A stretch of DNA of 64,000 nucleotides from Pseudosulfitobacter koreensis (GTDB taxonomy: Bacteria > Pseudomonadota > Alphaproteobacteria > Rhodobacterales > Rhodobacteraceae): positions 62,001 through 126,000 of the forward strand of contig NZ_JANKJG010000005.1 of NCBI RefSeq assembly GCF_024733015.1. Direction: 5' to 3'. Below, piece after piece: positions 26,640 through 35,961 of the stretch. A program made the translations under genes and the position numbers. The notes below the pieces were generated by a model. That model searched no databases and was not told the origin of the DNA. It worked only from the letters and a program-made list of their open reading frames with translations. Each line of letters opens with the position of its first letter. Position 1 is the stretch's first letter.

Positions 26640-27860
26640 TCAGACGGGCCGTTTGATGGTGATCTGCGTCACGTCGCAGTTGGCACTTTCAAAGGTGGCA
26701 GCACAAGAGGTCAGGTAAAAATTCCACATCCGTCGAAACCGCTCGTCAAATCCCATCGCGGCGATCTGGTCCCAGCGTTCGTTGAACGTGTCGTGCCAGC
26801 GGCGCAGGCTGATCGAATAGCTGGGGCCAAACTCGATCGAACGCTCGATGCTCAACCCGGCCTTGACCACCTGTTCGCGCAGCGCCTTTGGGCTGGGCAG
26901 CATACCGCCGGGAAAGATGTACTTCTGGATGAAATCGACACCGCGCTTGTAGACTTCCCAGCGGCGGTCCTGAACCATGATGATCTGCAAGGTGGCGTTC
27001 TTGCCCGGTTTCAGCCGGTCGCGGACGGTGTTGAAATAGGCGGGCCAGTATTGTTCGCCCACGGCCTCGAACATCTCGATGCTGGCGATCCCGTCATAGG
27101 TGCCTTTTTCATCACGGTAATCCTGCAGCTTGAAGTCCACCATTTCGGATAGGCCAGCCTTTTCAATGCGGTCACGGGCGTACTTGATCTGTTCTTCGCT
27201 GATGGTCAGCCCCGTCACCCGCAGCCCGCGTTCTTTGGCCGCATATTCGGCAAAGCCACCCCAGCCGCAGCCGATTTCCAGGATGTGATCGCCGGGCTGC
27301 GCGCCCATCTGGTCGATCATGCTGGCGTATTTGGCGATCTGTGCTGCCTCGTGGCTTTCCTGTCCGGTGGCGAACAGCGCCGAGGAATAGGTCATCGTAT
27401 CGTCCAGCCACAGGCCGTAGAAATCGTTACCCAGATCATAGTGATAGCTGATGTTCTTGCGCGCCTGCGACTTGTTGTTGCGCTGCAGCCAGAACCGGAA
27501 CCGCTCGACCAGACGCACCAGACCCATGCCGGGAAAGCCGTCGTAGACGCTGTCGTTGTCGGCGTGGACCAGATCCATGAACGCCTGCAAATCGGGCGTC
27601 GACCACCACTCGTCCAGATAGGCATCGCAAAAGCCCAGATCGCCCTCGCGGATCAGGCGGGCGAAGAGATCGTTGTTGTGGATGCGCAGTTCGGCGATCG
27701 GACCGGGCTTTTGCCCTTCGGCGCGAAAAACCCTGCCGTCGGGCAGAACGAAATCGACGCGTCCGTTGTTCATGCCTTGGGACATCGCGAAAACGCGGGT
27801 GAAATAGCGGGGAAGGTCCGCTTGGCCGTCGGTGGTGGTCAGGATCATTTGGGTGTCCAT
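26640..27860 (-). CDS. Cyclopropane-fatty-acyl-phospholipid synthase family protein
   Basis: A 406-residue SAM-dependent methyltransferase acting on membrane phospholipid acyl chains. It has the class I SAM motif HILEIGCGWGGFAEYAA, the preceding SYHYDLGNDFYGLWLDDTMTYSSALF region typical of CfaS, and SIEMFEAVGEQYWPAYF. The start could be ATG 27860 or ATG 27848; neither has a strong site. It lies between the photolyase and trgA genes on the same strand, 51 bp before trgA. Confidence 0.88.
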   Translation of the reverse strand: MDTQMILTTTDGQADLPRYFTRVFAMSQGMNNGRVDFVLPDGRVFRAEGQKPGPIAELRIHNNDLFARLIREGDLGFCDAYLDEWWSTPDLQAFMDLVHADNDSVYDGFPGMGLVRLVERFRFWLQRNNKSQARKNISYHYDLGNDFYGLWLDDTMTYSSALFATGQESHEAAQIAKYASMIDQMGAQPGDHILEIGCGWGGFAEYAAKERGLRVTGLTISEEQIKYARDRIEKAGLSEMVDFKLQDYRDEKGTYDGIASIEMFEAVGEQYWPAYFNTVRDRLKPGKNATLQIIMVQDRRWEVYKRGVDFIQKYIFPGGMLPSPKALREQVVKAGLSIERSIEFGPSYSISLRRWHDTFNERWDQIAAMGFDERFRRMWNFYLTSCAATFESANCDVTQITIKRPV

Positions 27861-27924
27861 GTCGTGAAATGGCCGCGTTGGGGCGGCACGTTGTTACTGG
27901 TACGTTAAGTCTTGGTCTTTAGTT

Positions 27925-29346
27925 TCAAAATTCTCGGTTCTCATAGGCGTCCAATGCGCGGTGACGGCCCTGATCGACCGGAACCACCGGATCGGGATAG
28001 GGGTCATCCGGCGACAGCCCCCAGTGGCGCGGGGCTGCATCGAAAAACGCAAGCGCATCCTTGTGCGGGTTGGCGCGGCCTTCGGCGATCCAGCGACCGG
28101 CATAGTCGCGGTTTTTGTCGAATTTGTCCAATTGGGTCACCGGATTGAACACGCGAAAGTATGGCGTGGCATCGGGGCCCGAGCCTGCGGACCATTGCCA
28201 GCCCATCGCGTTGCTGGCGGGGTCCCAGTCGATCAGGCAGTGTTCGAACCAGTCCAGCCCGATGCGCCAATGGGTCATCATGTGCTTGGTCATGTAGCTT
28301 GCCACGATCATCCGTCCGCGGTTGTGCATCCGGCCCGTCACGTAAAGCTCACGCATCGCCGCATCGACAAAGGGGATGCCCGTGCGTCCCTTTTTCCACG
28401 CCCAGACCTCGGCGCTGCGGGCGTCGTCGTTCCATGGAAAGGCGTCCCAGTCTTCGCGCCAGTTGTCGGTCAGGATGCGCGGCGTGTGGTGCATCAGGTG
28501 ATAGGCGAACTCGCGCCAGACAACTTCTTTCAGAAAAGTCTCGGCCCCCTGCTTGCCCTCGTGGCGGGCACGTTGTCCGGCGTGCCAGCATTGGTGCGGG
28601 GTGATCTCGCCCAGCGACAGGTTTTCGCTCAGGTTCGAAGTTCCGTCGGCACCGGGAATGTCGCGGCTGGCTTTATAGTCCTGAACGATGTGGCCCATGA
28701 AATGCCCCAGACGCGCCTGCGCCGATGCCTCGCCCAGTTGGACGAAGGGGCGCACAACATCCGCACCACGGTCCATCGCCGCACCCATCTGCCAGTCGTC
28801 GAGCATCTCGCTTTCGGGCCATGACTGCGGTGCTGGGATGTCCGAGGGTGCCGACAGCGGTACTGGCACATCCCGCGATTTCACGTTGTTCCAGAACGGC
28901 GTGTAGACCTTGTAAAAGCCGCCCGTGCCGGTCTCGACGGTCCAGGGTTCGAACATCAGGTGCCCGCCAAAGGATTTCGCCTCGATCCCGTCGTCCTTCA
29001 GCGCCTCCTTGACGGCAGTGTCGCGCTTGATGCTGTCAGGATCGTAAAGCCGGGACCAATAGACCGCCCCTGCCCCCGTTTCGGCGACCAGTTCGCGCAA
29101 TACTTCCAGCGCATCGCCGCGCCGCAGGATGAGGCGGCTGCCCTTGTCCTCGAGCGATTTCGCCAGCGCGCCGACACCCAGACCCAAGCGCCATTTTGGT
29201 GCTGCCCCCAGGCTGTCGCTCAGCTTGTCGTGGATGAATACCGGGATCACCGGCCCGCCGCGCTTGCAGGCCGCCGTCAGCGCCGCATGATCGCTCATCC
29301 GCAAGTCGCGTCGATACCACATGATCGTGGGCAAAGTATTGGTCAC
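27925..29346 (-). CDS. phrB: Deoxyribodipyrimidine photolyase (CPD class I type)
   Basis: Light-dependent repair enzyme, about 473 residues. The N-terminal alpha/beta domain begins with the cryptochrome/photolyase hallmark TIMWYRRDLRMSDHAAL; the C-terminal FAD domain includes TSNLSENLSLGEITPHQCW, WREFAYHLM, MRELYVTGRMHNRGRMIVASYMTKH and DWDPASNAMGWQWSAGSGPDA, matching FAD-binding class I CPD photolyases. I prefer GTG 29346, which follows GGGGGA at good spacing; ATG 29370 is in frame upstream but has no clear site. Confidence 0.92.
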   Translation of the reverse strand: MTNTLPTIMWYRRDLRMSDHAALTAACKRGGPVIPVFIHDKLSDSLGAAPKWRLGLGVGALAKSLEDKGSRLILRRGDALEVLRELVAETGAGAVYWSRLYDPDSIKRDTAVKEALKDDGIEAKSFGGHLMFEPWTVETGTGGFYKVYTPFWNNVKSRDVPVPLSAPSDIPAPQSWPESEMLDDWQMGAAMDRGADVVRPFVQLGEASAQARLGHFMGHIVQDYKASRDIPGADGTSNLSENLSLGEITPHQCWHAGQRARHEGKQGAETFLKEVVWREFAYHLMHHTPRILTDNWREDWDAFPWNDDARSAEVWAWKKGRTGIPFVDAAMRELYVTGRMHNRGRMIVASYMTKHMMTHWRIGLDWFEHCLIDWDPASNAMGWQWSAGSGPDATPYFRVFNPVTQLDKFDKNRDYAGRWIAEGRANPHKDALAFFDAAPRHWGLSPDDPYPDPVVPVDQGRHRALDAYENREF

Positions 29347-29410
29347 GCGCGATTTTCCCCCGTTCGCCATTTTCAGGTGAACTTAGCCCGTTCCGTCGGC
29401 GGTCAAGCGC

Positions 29411-30613
29411 TCAAAGCACCGCATCGAGCGCATTCAGCGCCTGATCGACTTCTGCCTTGGTGGTGTAGTGGGTGAACGACAGTCGCAACACACCCTTGGC
29501 CGGGTCAATCCCCATCGCCTCGAGCGCGCGCACGGCATAGAAATCATCGCCTGCGGTCATCACGCCGTGCTCTGCCATCGCCTGTGCCACGGGTTTTGCC
29601 GCACGCCCCAGGTCCAGCGCCACGGTCGGTGCGCGCAGGGTGGCATCTGTCGGCCCCACAATCCGCAGATCGTTGCGGCCCCGCAGGCTGTCCAGCATGT
29701 ATTGCAGCAATTGCGTTTCATGGTCGCGCATCGTGTCGTGCACACCGCGCGTGTCAGTGCCGTGCCGCGCGGCAAAGTCATCGACGTAATCGGCCATGCC
29801 GGCGCAGGCCGCCACTTGCGCATGATCCGGCCCTGCGGGGGTAAAGCGTTTATAGAGCGTATCGCCGTTGAAATAGTGCCCCTGGTTCGGCAGCAACTGC
29901 CCCAGCGCGCGGCGCATCACCATCAGGCCCTGATGCGGCCCATAGGTCTTGTAGGCCGAGAACAGGTAGATATCGGGCCCCAGATCACCCACATCCGCAA
30001 ACCCGTGCGGCGCATAGGACACGCCGTCGACGCAGACGAATGCCCCGGCGGCATGGGCGGCGGCGGTGATCTCGACCACGGGATTGATCTCGCCCACCAC
30101 GTTCGAACAATGGGGAAAGCACACCAGACGCACGTTCTCGTCCAAGAGCTCCTCCAGCTTTTCGATCTCGAGGCTGCCGGTCTCGGGGTTGATCTGCCAT
30201 TCGCGCACCTCGATGCCACGCTCGGCCAGCCTGCGCCAAGGACCGCTGTTGGCCTCGTGGTCCTGATTGGTCACGATGATCGCCTCGCCGGGTTTCATCA
30301 TCTGCGCAAAGGCCTGCGCCAGCACATAGGTGTTCTGCGTGGTCGAGGGGCCAAAGCTCAGCTCGTCGGTCTCGACGCCCAGGATCGCCGCCATCCTCCT
30401 GCGCGCCTCGTCCATCTCTTCGCCGCCCAGACGGCTGGCCTGATACGTGCCATAGGGCTGGACCTTACGCTCGGTATAGAACCGCGTCAGCCGGTCGATC
30501 ACCGGCTGGCAGGTATAGCTGCCTCCGGCGTTCTCGAAAAATGCCTGCCCCTGAAGGGACGGCTGCGAAAAGGCGGGGAATTGGGCGCGCACCCAGTCTG
30601 TATCCTGTGTCAT
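29411..30613 (-). CDS. Class V aminotransferase-fold PLP enzyme (cysteine desulfurase-like)
   Basis: A 400-residue PLP enzyme. Residues FENAGGSYTCQPVID open the fold, TNQDHEANSGPWRRL and VCVDGVSYAPHGFADV supply the PLP-binding His and Asp, and the Schiff-base lysine is in YLFSAYKTYGPHQGLM. It is most like SufS/CsdA-type or related class V enzymes, but no desulfurase active-site Cys loop is evident near the C-terminus, so desulfurase activity is uncertain. ATG 30613 gives the standard start; the frame runs further upstream without a site. Confidence 0.85.
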   Translation of the reverse strand: MTQDTDWVRAQFPAFSQPSLQGQAFFENAGGSYTCQPVIDRLTRFYTERKVQPYGTYQASRLGGEEMDEARRRMAAILGVETDELSFGPSTTQNTYVLAQAFAQMMKPGEAIIVTNQDHEANSGPWRRLAERGIEVREWQINPETGSLEIEKLEELLDENVRLVCFPHCSNVVGEINPVVEITAAAHAAGAFVCVDGVSYAPHGFADVGDLGPDIYLFSAYKTYGPHQGLMVMRRALGQLLPNQGHYFNGDTLYKRFTPAGPDHAQVAACAGMADYVDDFAARHGTDTRGVHDTMRDHETQLLQYMLDSLRGRNDLRIVGPTDATLRAPTVALDLGRAAKPVAQAMAEHGVMTAGDDFYAVRALEAMGIDPAKGVLRLSFTHYTTKAEVDQALNALDAVL

Positions 30614-30656
30614 GCAAGCAGGTTGGTTTCGCGGCGCAAAAAGGTCAAGATGGCAA

Positions 30657-30694
30657 AAGGGCCGCTCCTGCAAAGGAACGGCCCATCGGTTTTT
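30657..30694 (-). terminator. Terminator of the first BCCT gene (bidirectional form)
   Basis: GGGCCG and CGGCCC (30659-30664, 30679-30684) form a stem continued inward by TCCT/AGGA. The minus strand has TTTT immediately after it, and the plus strand has TTTTT 5 bases after. Confidence 0.85.
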
Positions 30695-30709
30695 GCATGT
30701 CGTGCGGTG

Positions 30710-32386
30710 CTATTCGGCCGGTGAGCCTGCAGGTGCGTCTGCGGTCATCGGTGCGGTGGTCGAAATGCCCGCCGCCTCGCGTTTCCCGTCAAGGTAGATC
30801 GCCTTGATCAGCGAGATTGCCATCAGCACCATCACCAGGCTGAACGGCAGCGCGCCGATCACCATTGCGGTCTGAATGGCCCCGATGCCGCCGATCAGCA
30901 GCAGGGCGGCCACAACGGCCCCCAGCGCCACACCCCAGAAGATGATGTGCGGACGCGCCTTGGGCCCCTCGTCGCCGGCGGCGTTGATCGTGTTGACGAT
31001 CAGCACCGCAGAGTCAGCCGACGTGACCAGATAGGTCATCAGCAGGATCACGATGATCACCGCCATCAGCCAACTGAGGATGCCGCCACCCAGCAGGATG
31101 TCGGTCATCGCAAAGATCTTGCCGCCGTCCGTGGCCTCGAAGATCTTGCCTGCCGCCTGTCCGGTCAGTTCCAGATCAATCGCGGTGCCGCCGGCCCAAG
31201 CGAACCAGACAAAGCACATGATCGAGGGGGCGATGACCGCGCCCAGGACGAATTCGCGGATCGTGCGGCCCTTGGAAATCCGTGCAAGGAACAGACCGAC
31301 GAAGGGCGCGAACGCGACCCACCAGGCCCAGTAGAACACGGTCCATGACCCCTGCCAGCCTGCCAGATCCTGATCGACCGGGTTTTCGCCGCCATAGATC
31401 GTAAAGATCATGCCGGGCAGCGCGATGACATATTCCCACATGCCAACGAACAGCGCGCGAAAGCCAAAGAAGGTCGAACCGAAGATGATGAGGAAGCCCA
31501 GAAGGAAGATCGACAGCACCATGTTGATGTTCGACAGCCACTTGATGCCCTTGCCGACGCCGGACAGTGCCGACAGGGTCGAGGCGCCCATGATGATCAC
31601 GATGGCAAAGATGATGCCTGCCGAGGATGGTGTGCCTTCGGACGTCATCAGCCAGTCACCCACGCCGATACGGGCCATGCCGTCGACGAACTGGTTCACA
31701 CCAAAGCCCAGCGTTTGCGCCACGCCCAGGATGGTCGCGACGACGGCGACGATATCGACCAAATGGCCGATCTTGCCCGACAGCCGCGCACCGAACAGCG
31801 GCGAGAGCGACGACCGGATGGTCAGCGGCAGACCCCGGCGGTAGGCGAAGTACCCCAGCCCCAGACCGGCGATTGCATAGGACGACCATGCGGAAAAGCC
31901 CCAGTGCAGATAGGACCATTTATAGGCGTTCAGGATGTTGTCCTCTGCCTTGGCAGTGGCAAGACCCTGCATCACGTCGGGGTTGTTGCCGAAGTGATAG
32001 ATCGGCTCGGCCACGGCCCAGGTCAGCATGCCGACGCCGATCCCTGCGCCGAACATCATCGAGAACCATGAGAAATATCCGAATTCGGGCTCGTCCGTGT
32101 CGAGGCCCAGTTTCAGCCTGCCCGCCGTCGGCCAGACCGCCAGCACGATGCACACGATGACGAAGGCCGCCATGACATAGACGTACCATGTGGCAAAGTT
32201 GGTCAGGATGAAGCCGTTCAGCCCGGCCAGCACCGAACTGGCCTGATCCGGAAACGCGACGGCCCAGATCACCAGAAGGCCGATGATGATCTTGGCGGTG
32301 ATCGTGACGTCGATGCTGAAGCCCCGGTAGAAACCGGTCGCTGCCGTCTTGATCGGCAGTTTCATCAGTGGAGGTTTAAGTGCCAT
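30710..32386 (-). CDS. BCCT-family transporter (betaine/choline/DMSP-type), copy 1
   Basis: Inner-membrane secondary transporter of 558 residues with about twelve membrane segments. The family signature is visible in WTVFYWAWWVAFAPFVGLFLARISKGRTIREFVLG, including the substrate-binding Trp cluster. ATG 32386 follows CAGGGACAG. The C-terminal region is short, without a long osmosensing tail. Substrates of this family include glycine betaine, choline, carnitine and DMSP; acuI lies 2.5 kb away, which makes DMSP plausible but not shown. The 34% or so identity I would expect with copy 2 has not been computed. Confidence 0.9.
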   Translation of the reverse strand: MALKPPLMKLPIKTAATGFYRGFSIDVTITAKIIIGLLVIWAVAFPDQASSVLAGLNGFILTNFATWYVYVMAAFVIVCIVLAVWPTAGRLKLGLDTDEPEFGYFSWFSMMFGAGIGVGMLTWAVAEPIYHFGNNPDVMQGLATAKAEDNILNAYKWSYLHWGFSAWSSYAIAGLGLGYFAYRRGLPLTIRSSLSPLFGARLSGKIGHLVDIVAVVATILGVAQTLGFGVNQFVDGMARIGVGDWLMTSEGTPSSAGIIFAIVIIMGASTLSALSGVGKGIKWLSNINMVLSIFLLGFLIIFGSTFFGFRALFVGMWEYVIALPGMIFTIYGGENPVDQDLAGWQGSWTVFYWAWWVAFAPFVGLFLARISKGRTIREFVLGAVIAPSIMCFVWFAWAGGTAIDLELTGQAAGKIFEATDGGKIFAMTDILLGGGILSWLMAVIIVILLMTYLVTSADSAVLIVNTINAAGDEGPKARPHIIFWGVALGAVVAALLLIGGIGAIQTAMVIGALPFSLVMVLMAISLIKAIYLDGKREAAGISTTAPMTADAPAGSPAE

Positions 32387-32473
32387 TTTCTGTCCCTGTT
32401 GGTTTTTTTATAGTGAAGCGAAAGCTAGACGCTGAGGTGTCGGATCAGCATCCGAATCCGACCTGCGAAATTG

Positions 32474-32508
32474 AAAAAGCGGCAAACCCAGAGGGGCCCA
32501 CCGCTTTT
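32474..32508 (-). terminator. Terminator downstream of second BCCT gene
   Basis: On the minus strand AAAAGCGG pairs with CCGCTTTTT around an 18-base loop that itself contains CCCAGAGGGG-type pairing; a T-run ends it. It lies between the two BCCT genes and separates their transcripts. Confidence 0.7.
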
Positions 32509-32540
32509 GCGCGTGTAAGATATAAGGTTTTCGGGCGGAA

Positions 32541-32574
32541 CCGCCTGTCGGGCCATCAGGTTTCCGACAGGCGG
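32541..32574 (-). terminator. Perfect 11-bp inverted repeat just after the second BCCT gene
   Basis: CCGCCTGTCGG (32541-32551) and CCGACAGGCGG (32564-32574) form an 11-bp perfect stem with a 12-base loop, 24 bp after the BCCT2 stop. No T-run follows, so it may stabilise the mRNA 3' end or serve as an operator for the downstream transporter gene. Confidence 0.5.
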
Positions 32575-32597
32575 TGATTCTTCCCGCTTGCAGCGCG

Positions 32598-34238
32598 TTA
32601 CTTCATGTTTTCGCGCTCGCTTTGCAGACCGCGGAAAATGCACCAGCACATCGCGAGCAACACCAGCGTGAACAGCAATCCGGTCGAGATGACCATGGAT
32701 TGCAACGCCGCAAGCCCACCTCCAACCAGCAGTGCAATGGCCACAGCTCCTTCGAAGACGCACCAGAACACCCGTTGGGGCATCGGCGCGTCGACCTTGC
32801 CGCCTGCGGTGATCGTGTCGATCACCAGACTGCCAGAGTCGGAGGACGTCACGAAGAACACCACCACCAGCACGATGCCGATGAACGATGTGATCGAGGC
32901 CAGCGGCAATTGATCCAGCATCTTGAACAGTTGCAGCGACAGCTCGGCGTCCTGAGCCCCGGTGTAGCCATCGGTCAGCACCTGATGGATCGCGGTGCCG
33001 CCAAAGATCGACATCCACAGCACGCAGACCATCGAGGGGATCAACAGAACGCAGACGATGAATTCGCGCACCGAACGGCCACGGCTGACGCGGGCGATGA
33101 ACATGCCGACGAAAGGTGACCAGCTGATCCACCACGCCCAGTAGAACGCGGTCCAGCCCTGGCTGAAGTTGACGTCCTCGCGACCAAAGGGATTGGCGAG
33201 GGCTGGCAAGAACTCGACGTAGGAGACGAGCGATTCCCAGAAGAACGTCAGCAGGAACACGGTCGGCCCGACGATCAGGGTAAACAGCGCCAGCAGCCCG
33301 GCGAGGCCCATGTTGATCTCGCTCAGTACCTTGACGCCGCCATCAAGCCCGCGCAGCACCGACACCAGCGCCACGGCGGTAATGAAGGTAATCAGCACCA
33401 CCTGCGAAGTGACACCCAAAGGCACACCGAACAGCTCGTTCAGACCGGCGTTGGCCTGTGTCGCCCCCAGACCCAGCGAGGTCGCCAGACCAAAGAGCGT
33501 GGCGAAGACCGCGATGATGTCGATGAAGTGACCGGGCCAGCCCCAGACACGCTCGCCCAGGATCGGGTAGAACGCAGACCGGATCGTCAGCGGCAGACCC
33601 TTGTTATAGGTGAACAGCGCCAGTGCCAGCGCCACGACCGCGTAGATCGCCCAAGGGTGCAGACCCCAGTGAAAGATCGTCGCGGCCATGCCCAGACGGA
33701 CAGATCCCGGCTCGTCCCCGGTGGCCGCACCCAGCGGTGCCCAGTCGGTGCGCAGATCGCCCTCCATCGTCGATCCGCCATAGGCGGTTGAGAAGTGCGT
33801 CAGCGGCTCGGACACGCCGTAGAACATCAGGCCAATGCCCATGCCGGCGGCAAAGAGCATCGCGAACCATCCGCCATAGGTATAATCGGGCACCGCATCC
33901 ACACCGCCCAACCGGACCGAGCCGTAGGGCGTGACGATCAGCAGCAGTGCGAATATCACCACGATGTCGGCGGCCCCGATCAGGAACCAGTCGAAGTTCT
34001 TGGTGGTAAAGCTGAACATGGCGCTGAACACCGATGCCGCCTGGTCGGGCAGCGCAAGCGTGTAGATCACGAAAAGCACGACAGCCGCGCCGGAAATCAC
34101 GAAAACGGGGTTGTGAATGTCCAGACCGAACGGGCCGATCTGGGTCTCGATATTGTCCTGGCCGATCTCGTAATCGGTCTCGATGACATCGGCTGTCCCG
34201 TCCGGGGACGGAATGCCTTGGGTGTCGGTATCAGACAT
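32598..34238 (-). CDS. BCCT-family transporter (betaine/choline/DMSP-type), copy 2
   Basis: Inner-membrane transporter of 546 residues, about twelve membrane segments, with the BCCT signature WTAFYWAWWISWSPFVGMFIARVSRGRSVREF. An acidic cytoplasmic N-terminus (SDTDTQGIPSPDGTADVIETDYEIGQDN) is longer than in copy 1. ATG 34238 follows GGAGGG. It lies upstream of copy 1 on the same strand, with terminator hairpins between them, so the two are separately expressed paralogues and may differ in substrate or osmotic activation. Confidence 0.9.
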   Translation of the reverse strand: MSDTDTQGIPSPDGTADVIETDYEIGQDNIETQIGPFGLDIHNPVFVISGAAVVLFVIYTLALPDQAASVFSAMFSFTTKNFDWFLIGAADIVVIFALLLIVTPYGSVRLGGVDAVPDYTYGGWFAMLFAAGMGIGLMFYGVSEPLTHFSTAYGGSTMEGDLRTDWAPLGAATGDEPGSVRLGMAATIFHWGLHPWAIYAVVALALALFTYNKGLPLTIRSAFYPILGERVWGWPGHFIDIIAVFATLFGLATSLGLGATQANAGLNELFGVPLGVTSQVVLITFITAVALVSVLRGLDGGVKVLSEINMGLAGLLALFTLIVGPTVFLLTFFWESLVSYVEFLPALANPFGREDVNFSQGWTAFYWAWWISWSPFVGMFIARVSRGRSVREFIVCVLLIPSMVCVLWMSIFGGTAIHQVLTDGYTGAQDAELSLQLFKMLDQLPLASITSFIGIVLVVVFFVTSSDSGSLVIDTITAGGKVDAPMPQRVFWCVFEGAVAIALLVGGGLAALQSMVISTGLLFTLVLLAMCWCIFRGLQSERENMK

Positions 34239-34424
34239 CTGATGTTCCCTCCTTATGTGACGGGACACGCCGGTCTGACCTGCGCCTGACCTGCGTTACG
34301 CCCGTTTCTGCAATTTGGTCGCAGGTCCAAGCATACCGACCCTCCCCCGCGTGGCAACCAATTGCCTAAAATAGTGGCGGTTGACATTTTGCTTGCGGGG
34401 GCTGGTCGGGGGGTCAGTGCCGAT

Positions 34425-34838
34425 TCACAAGGCGTCCGAGATGGCCTGTGCATGTGCCTTGATCGCGTCCATGTCGCCCATCTGGCCGGGCGGGCGCGTG
34501 GCCACGCCCTCGTGGCGCGGCAGGATGTGGAAGTGCAGGTGAAACACCTCCTGCCCGCCTGCCGCCTCGTTGAACTGCTGCAAGGTGATGCCATCGGCGC
34601 CAAAGGCCGTCATCGCGGCATTTGACACCTTGTTCACCGTCCGCATGCAGGCGGCAAGCTGGTCGGGGCTGGCATCCAGCATGTTGCGGCAGGGCGTCTT
34701 GGGGATCACCAGGCAGTGCCCGTCCGCGCGCGGCATGATGTCCATGAAGCACAACGTGTCGTCGTCTTCGTAGACCGTGACGTTCGGGATCTCGCCGCGC
34801 AGGATCTTGGCGAATATGTTCTGATCATCATAGCTCAT
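34425..34838 (-). CDS. HIT-family nucleotide hydrolase/transferase
   Basis: A 137-residue histidine-triad protein of the HinT branch. The active-site triad is in HLHFHILPR near residue 95, and the N-terminal YDDQNIFAKILRGEIP is the standard start. HinT-type enzymes hydrolyse adenosine phosphoramidates. The ATG overlaps the stop of the upstream acuI gene by 4 bp (34835-34838), so expression is coupled. Link to acrylate metabolism is not established. Confidence 0.92.
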   Translation of the reverse strand: MSYDDQNIFAKILRGEIPNVTVYEDDDTLCFMDIMPRADGHCLVIPKTPCRNMLDASPDQLAACMRTVNKVSNAAMTAFGADGITLQQFNEAAGGQEVFHLHFHILPRHEGVATRPPGQMGDMDAIKAHAQAISDAL

Positions 34839-35827
34839 GCGTTCACATCCACCACGACGCGGCCCTTGACCTGACCGTTGAGGATATCTGCGCCCAGCTT
34901 GGGCAGGTCCGACAGGGTCGCGGGCTGCACCATCGCCTCCAGCTTGTCCATCGGCAGATCCGTGGCGATCCGGCCCCATGCGCGGACGCGATTGTCATAA
35001 GGTTGCATGACGGAATCGATGCCCAGCAGGTTTATCCCGCGCAGCAGGAACGGCACGACCGTCGCGGGCAGATTGGCACCGCCCGCCAGGCCGACGGCAG
35101 CAACACTGGCGCCGTATTCCATCTGGCCCAGCAACCGCGCGAGCATGTCGCCACCCACGGCATCGACCGCGCCGGCCCAGGTTTCGGCCTCGAGCGGGCG
35201 CTTGATCGTCTCGGCCAGATCCGCGCGCGGGACGATGGTCGTTGCGCCAAGGCTGGAAAGGTATTCGGCGTTGTCCATGCGGCCCGTGACGGCGGCCACG
35301 GAATAGCCCAGCTTGCCGAAAATGGCCGTTGCGACCGAGCCGACGCCGCCGGATGCGCCGGTGACCAGCACCGGGTTGGGCGTGTCGGGGGTCAGCCCGT
35401 GATCTTCCAGCGCCATGACGGCCAGCATCGCGGTAAATCCTGCGGTGCCCACGGCCATTGCCTGCCGCGTGTCGAGACCCTCGGGCAGTGGGACCAGCCA
35501 GTCGGCCTTGACCCGTGCCTTTTGCGCATAGCCGCCCCAATGCGCCTCGCCCACGCGCCAACCGGTCAGAACGACCTTGTCGCCGGGCTTGTAACGGTCA
35601 TCCTCCGAGCTTTCGACAGTGCCTGCGAAGTCGATGCCTGGCACGTGAGGGTAGTTGCGGACCAGACCGCCACCGGGGCCGATGCACAGCCCGTCCTTGT
35701 AGTTGATCGTGGAATATTCGACCGCCACCACGACGTCGCCCTGCGGCAGATCCTCCAGACCGATCTGCGTCACTGCCGCAGATGTCTTGCCGTCCTCGTC
35801 CTTGTTCACAACCAATGCATCAAACAT
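34835..35827 (-). CDS. acuI: Acrylyl-CoA reductase AcuI (MDR-family, YhdH type)
   Basis: NADPH-dependent medium-chain reductase of 330 residues converting acryloyl-CoA to propionyl-CoA, which detoxifies acrylate from DMSP breakdown. The N-terminal part FDALVVNKDEDGKTSA and NYKDGLCIGPGGGLVRNYPHVPGIDFAGTV are typical of AcuI/YhdH; the Rossmann motif is VTGASGGVGSVATAI. It lacks the zinc ligands of alcohol dehydrogenases. ATG 35827 follows GAAGGAC. Operon partner is the HIT gene. No dmdA or ddd gene is in the window. Confidence 0.88.
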   Translation of the reverse strand: MFDALVVNKDEDGKTSAAVTQIGLEDLPQGDVVVAVEYSTINYKDGLCIGPGGGLVRNYPHVPGIDFAGTVESSEDDRYKPGDKVVLTGWRVGEAHWGGYAQKARVKADWLVPLPEGLDTRQAMAVGTAGFTAMLAVMALEDHGLTPDTPNPVLVTGASGGVGSVATAIFGKLGYSVAAVTGRMDNAEYLSSLGATTIVPRADLAETIKRPLEAETWAGAVDAVGGDMLARLLGQMEYGASVAAVGLAGGANLPATVVPFLLRGINLLGIDSVMQPYDNRVRAWGRIATDLPMDKLEAMVQPATLSDLPKLGADILNGQVKGRVVVDVNA

Positions 35828-35889
35828 GCCGCTCTGTCCTTCCCAAGGGCCTCCGCCCTCTCTGTTTAAATCTCACCGATATGCGTGGG

Positions 35890-35950
35890 GGGTATGCCCC
35901 CCGGCGCGCTCGGACTATTTCACAGGAACGCACGCATGGGCCGCGCGTTC
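35890..35950 (-). terminator. Hairpins between dinB-like gene and acuI
   Basis: GGGGGG-TATG-CCCCCC (around 35889-35904) and, nearer the DinB stop, GGAACGC paired with GCGTTCC (around 35924-35950). Neither has a T-run on the minus strand. Candidate 3' end of the DinB-like transcript. Confidence 0.35.
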
Positions 35951-35961
35951 CGTTGTCGTGG

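Noticed and set aside
29411-30613. Bona fide SufS cysteine desulfurase
   Set aside because: PLP fold is clear but no active-site cysteine loop was evident and no suf genes are nearby.
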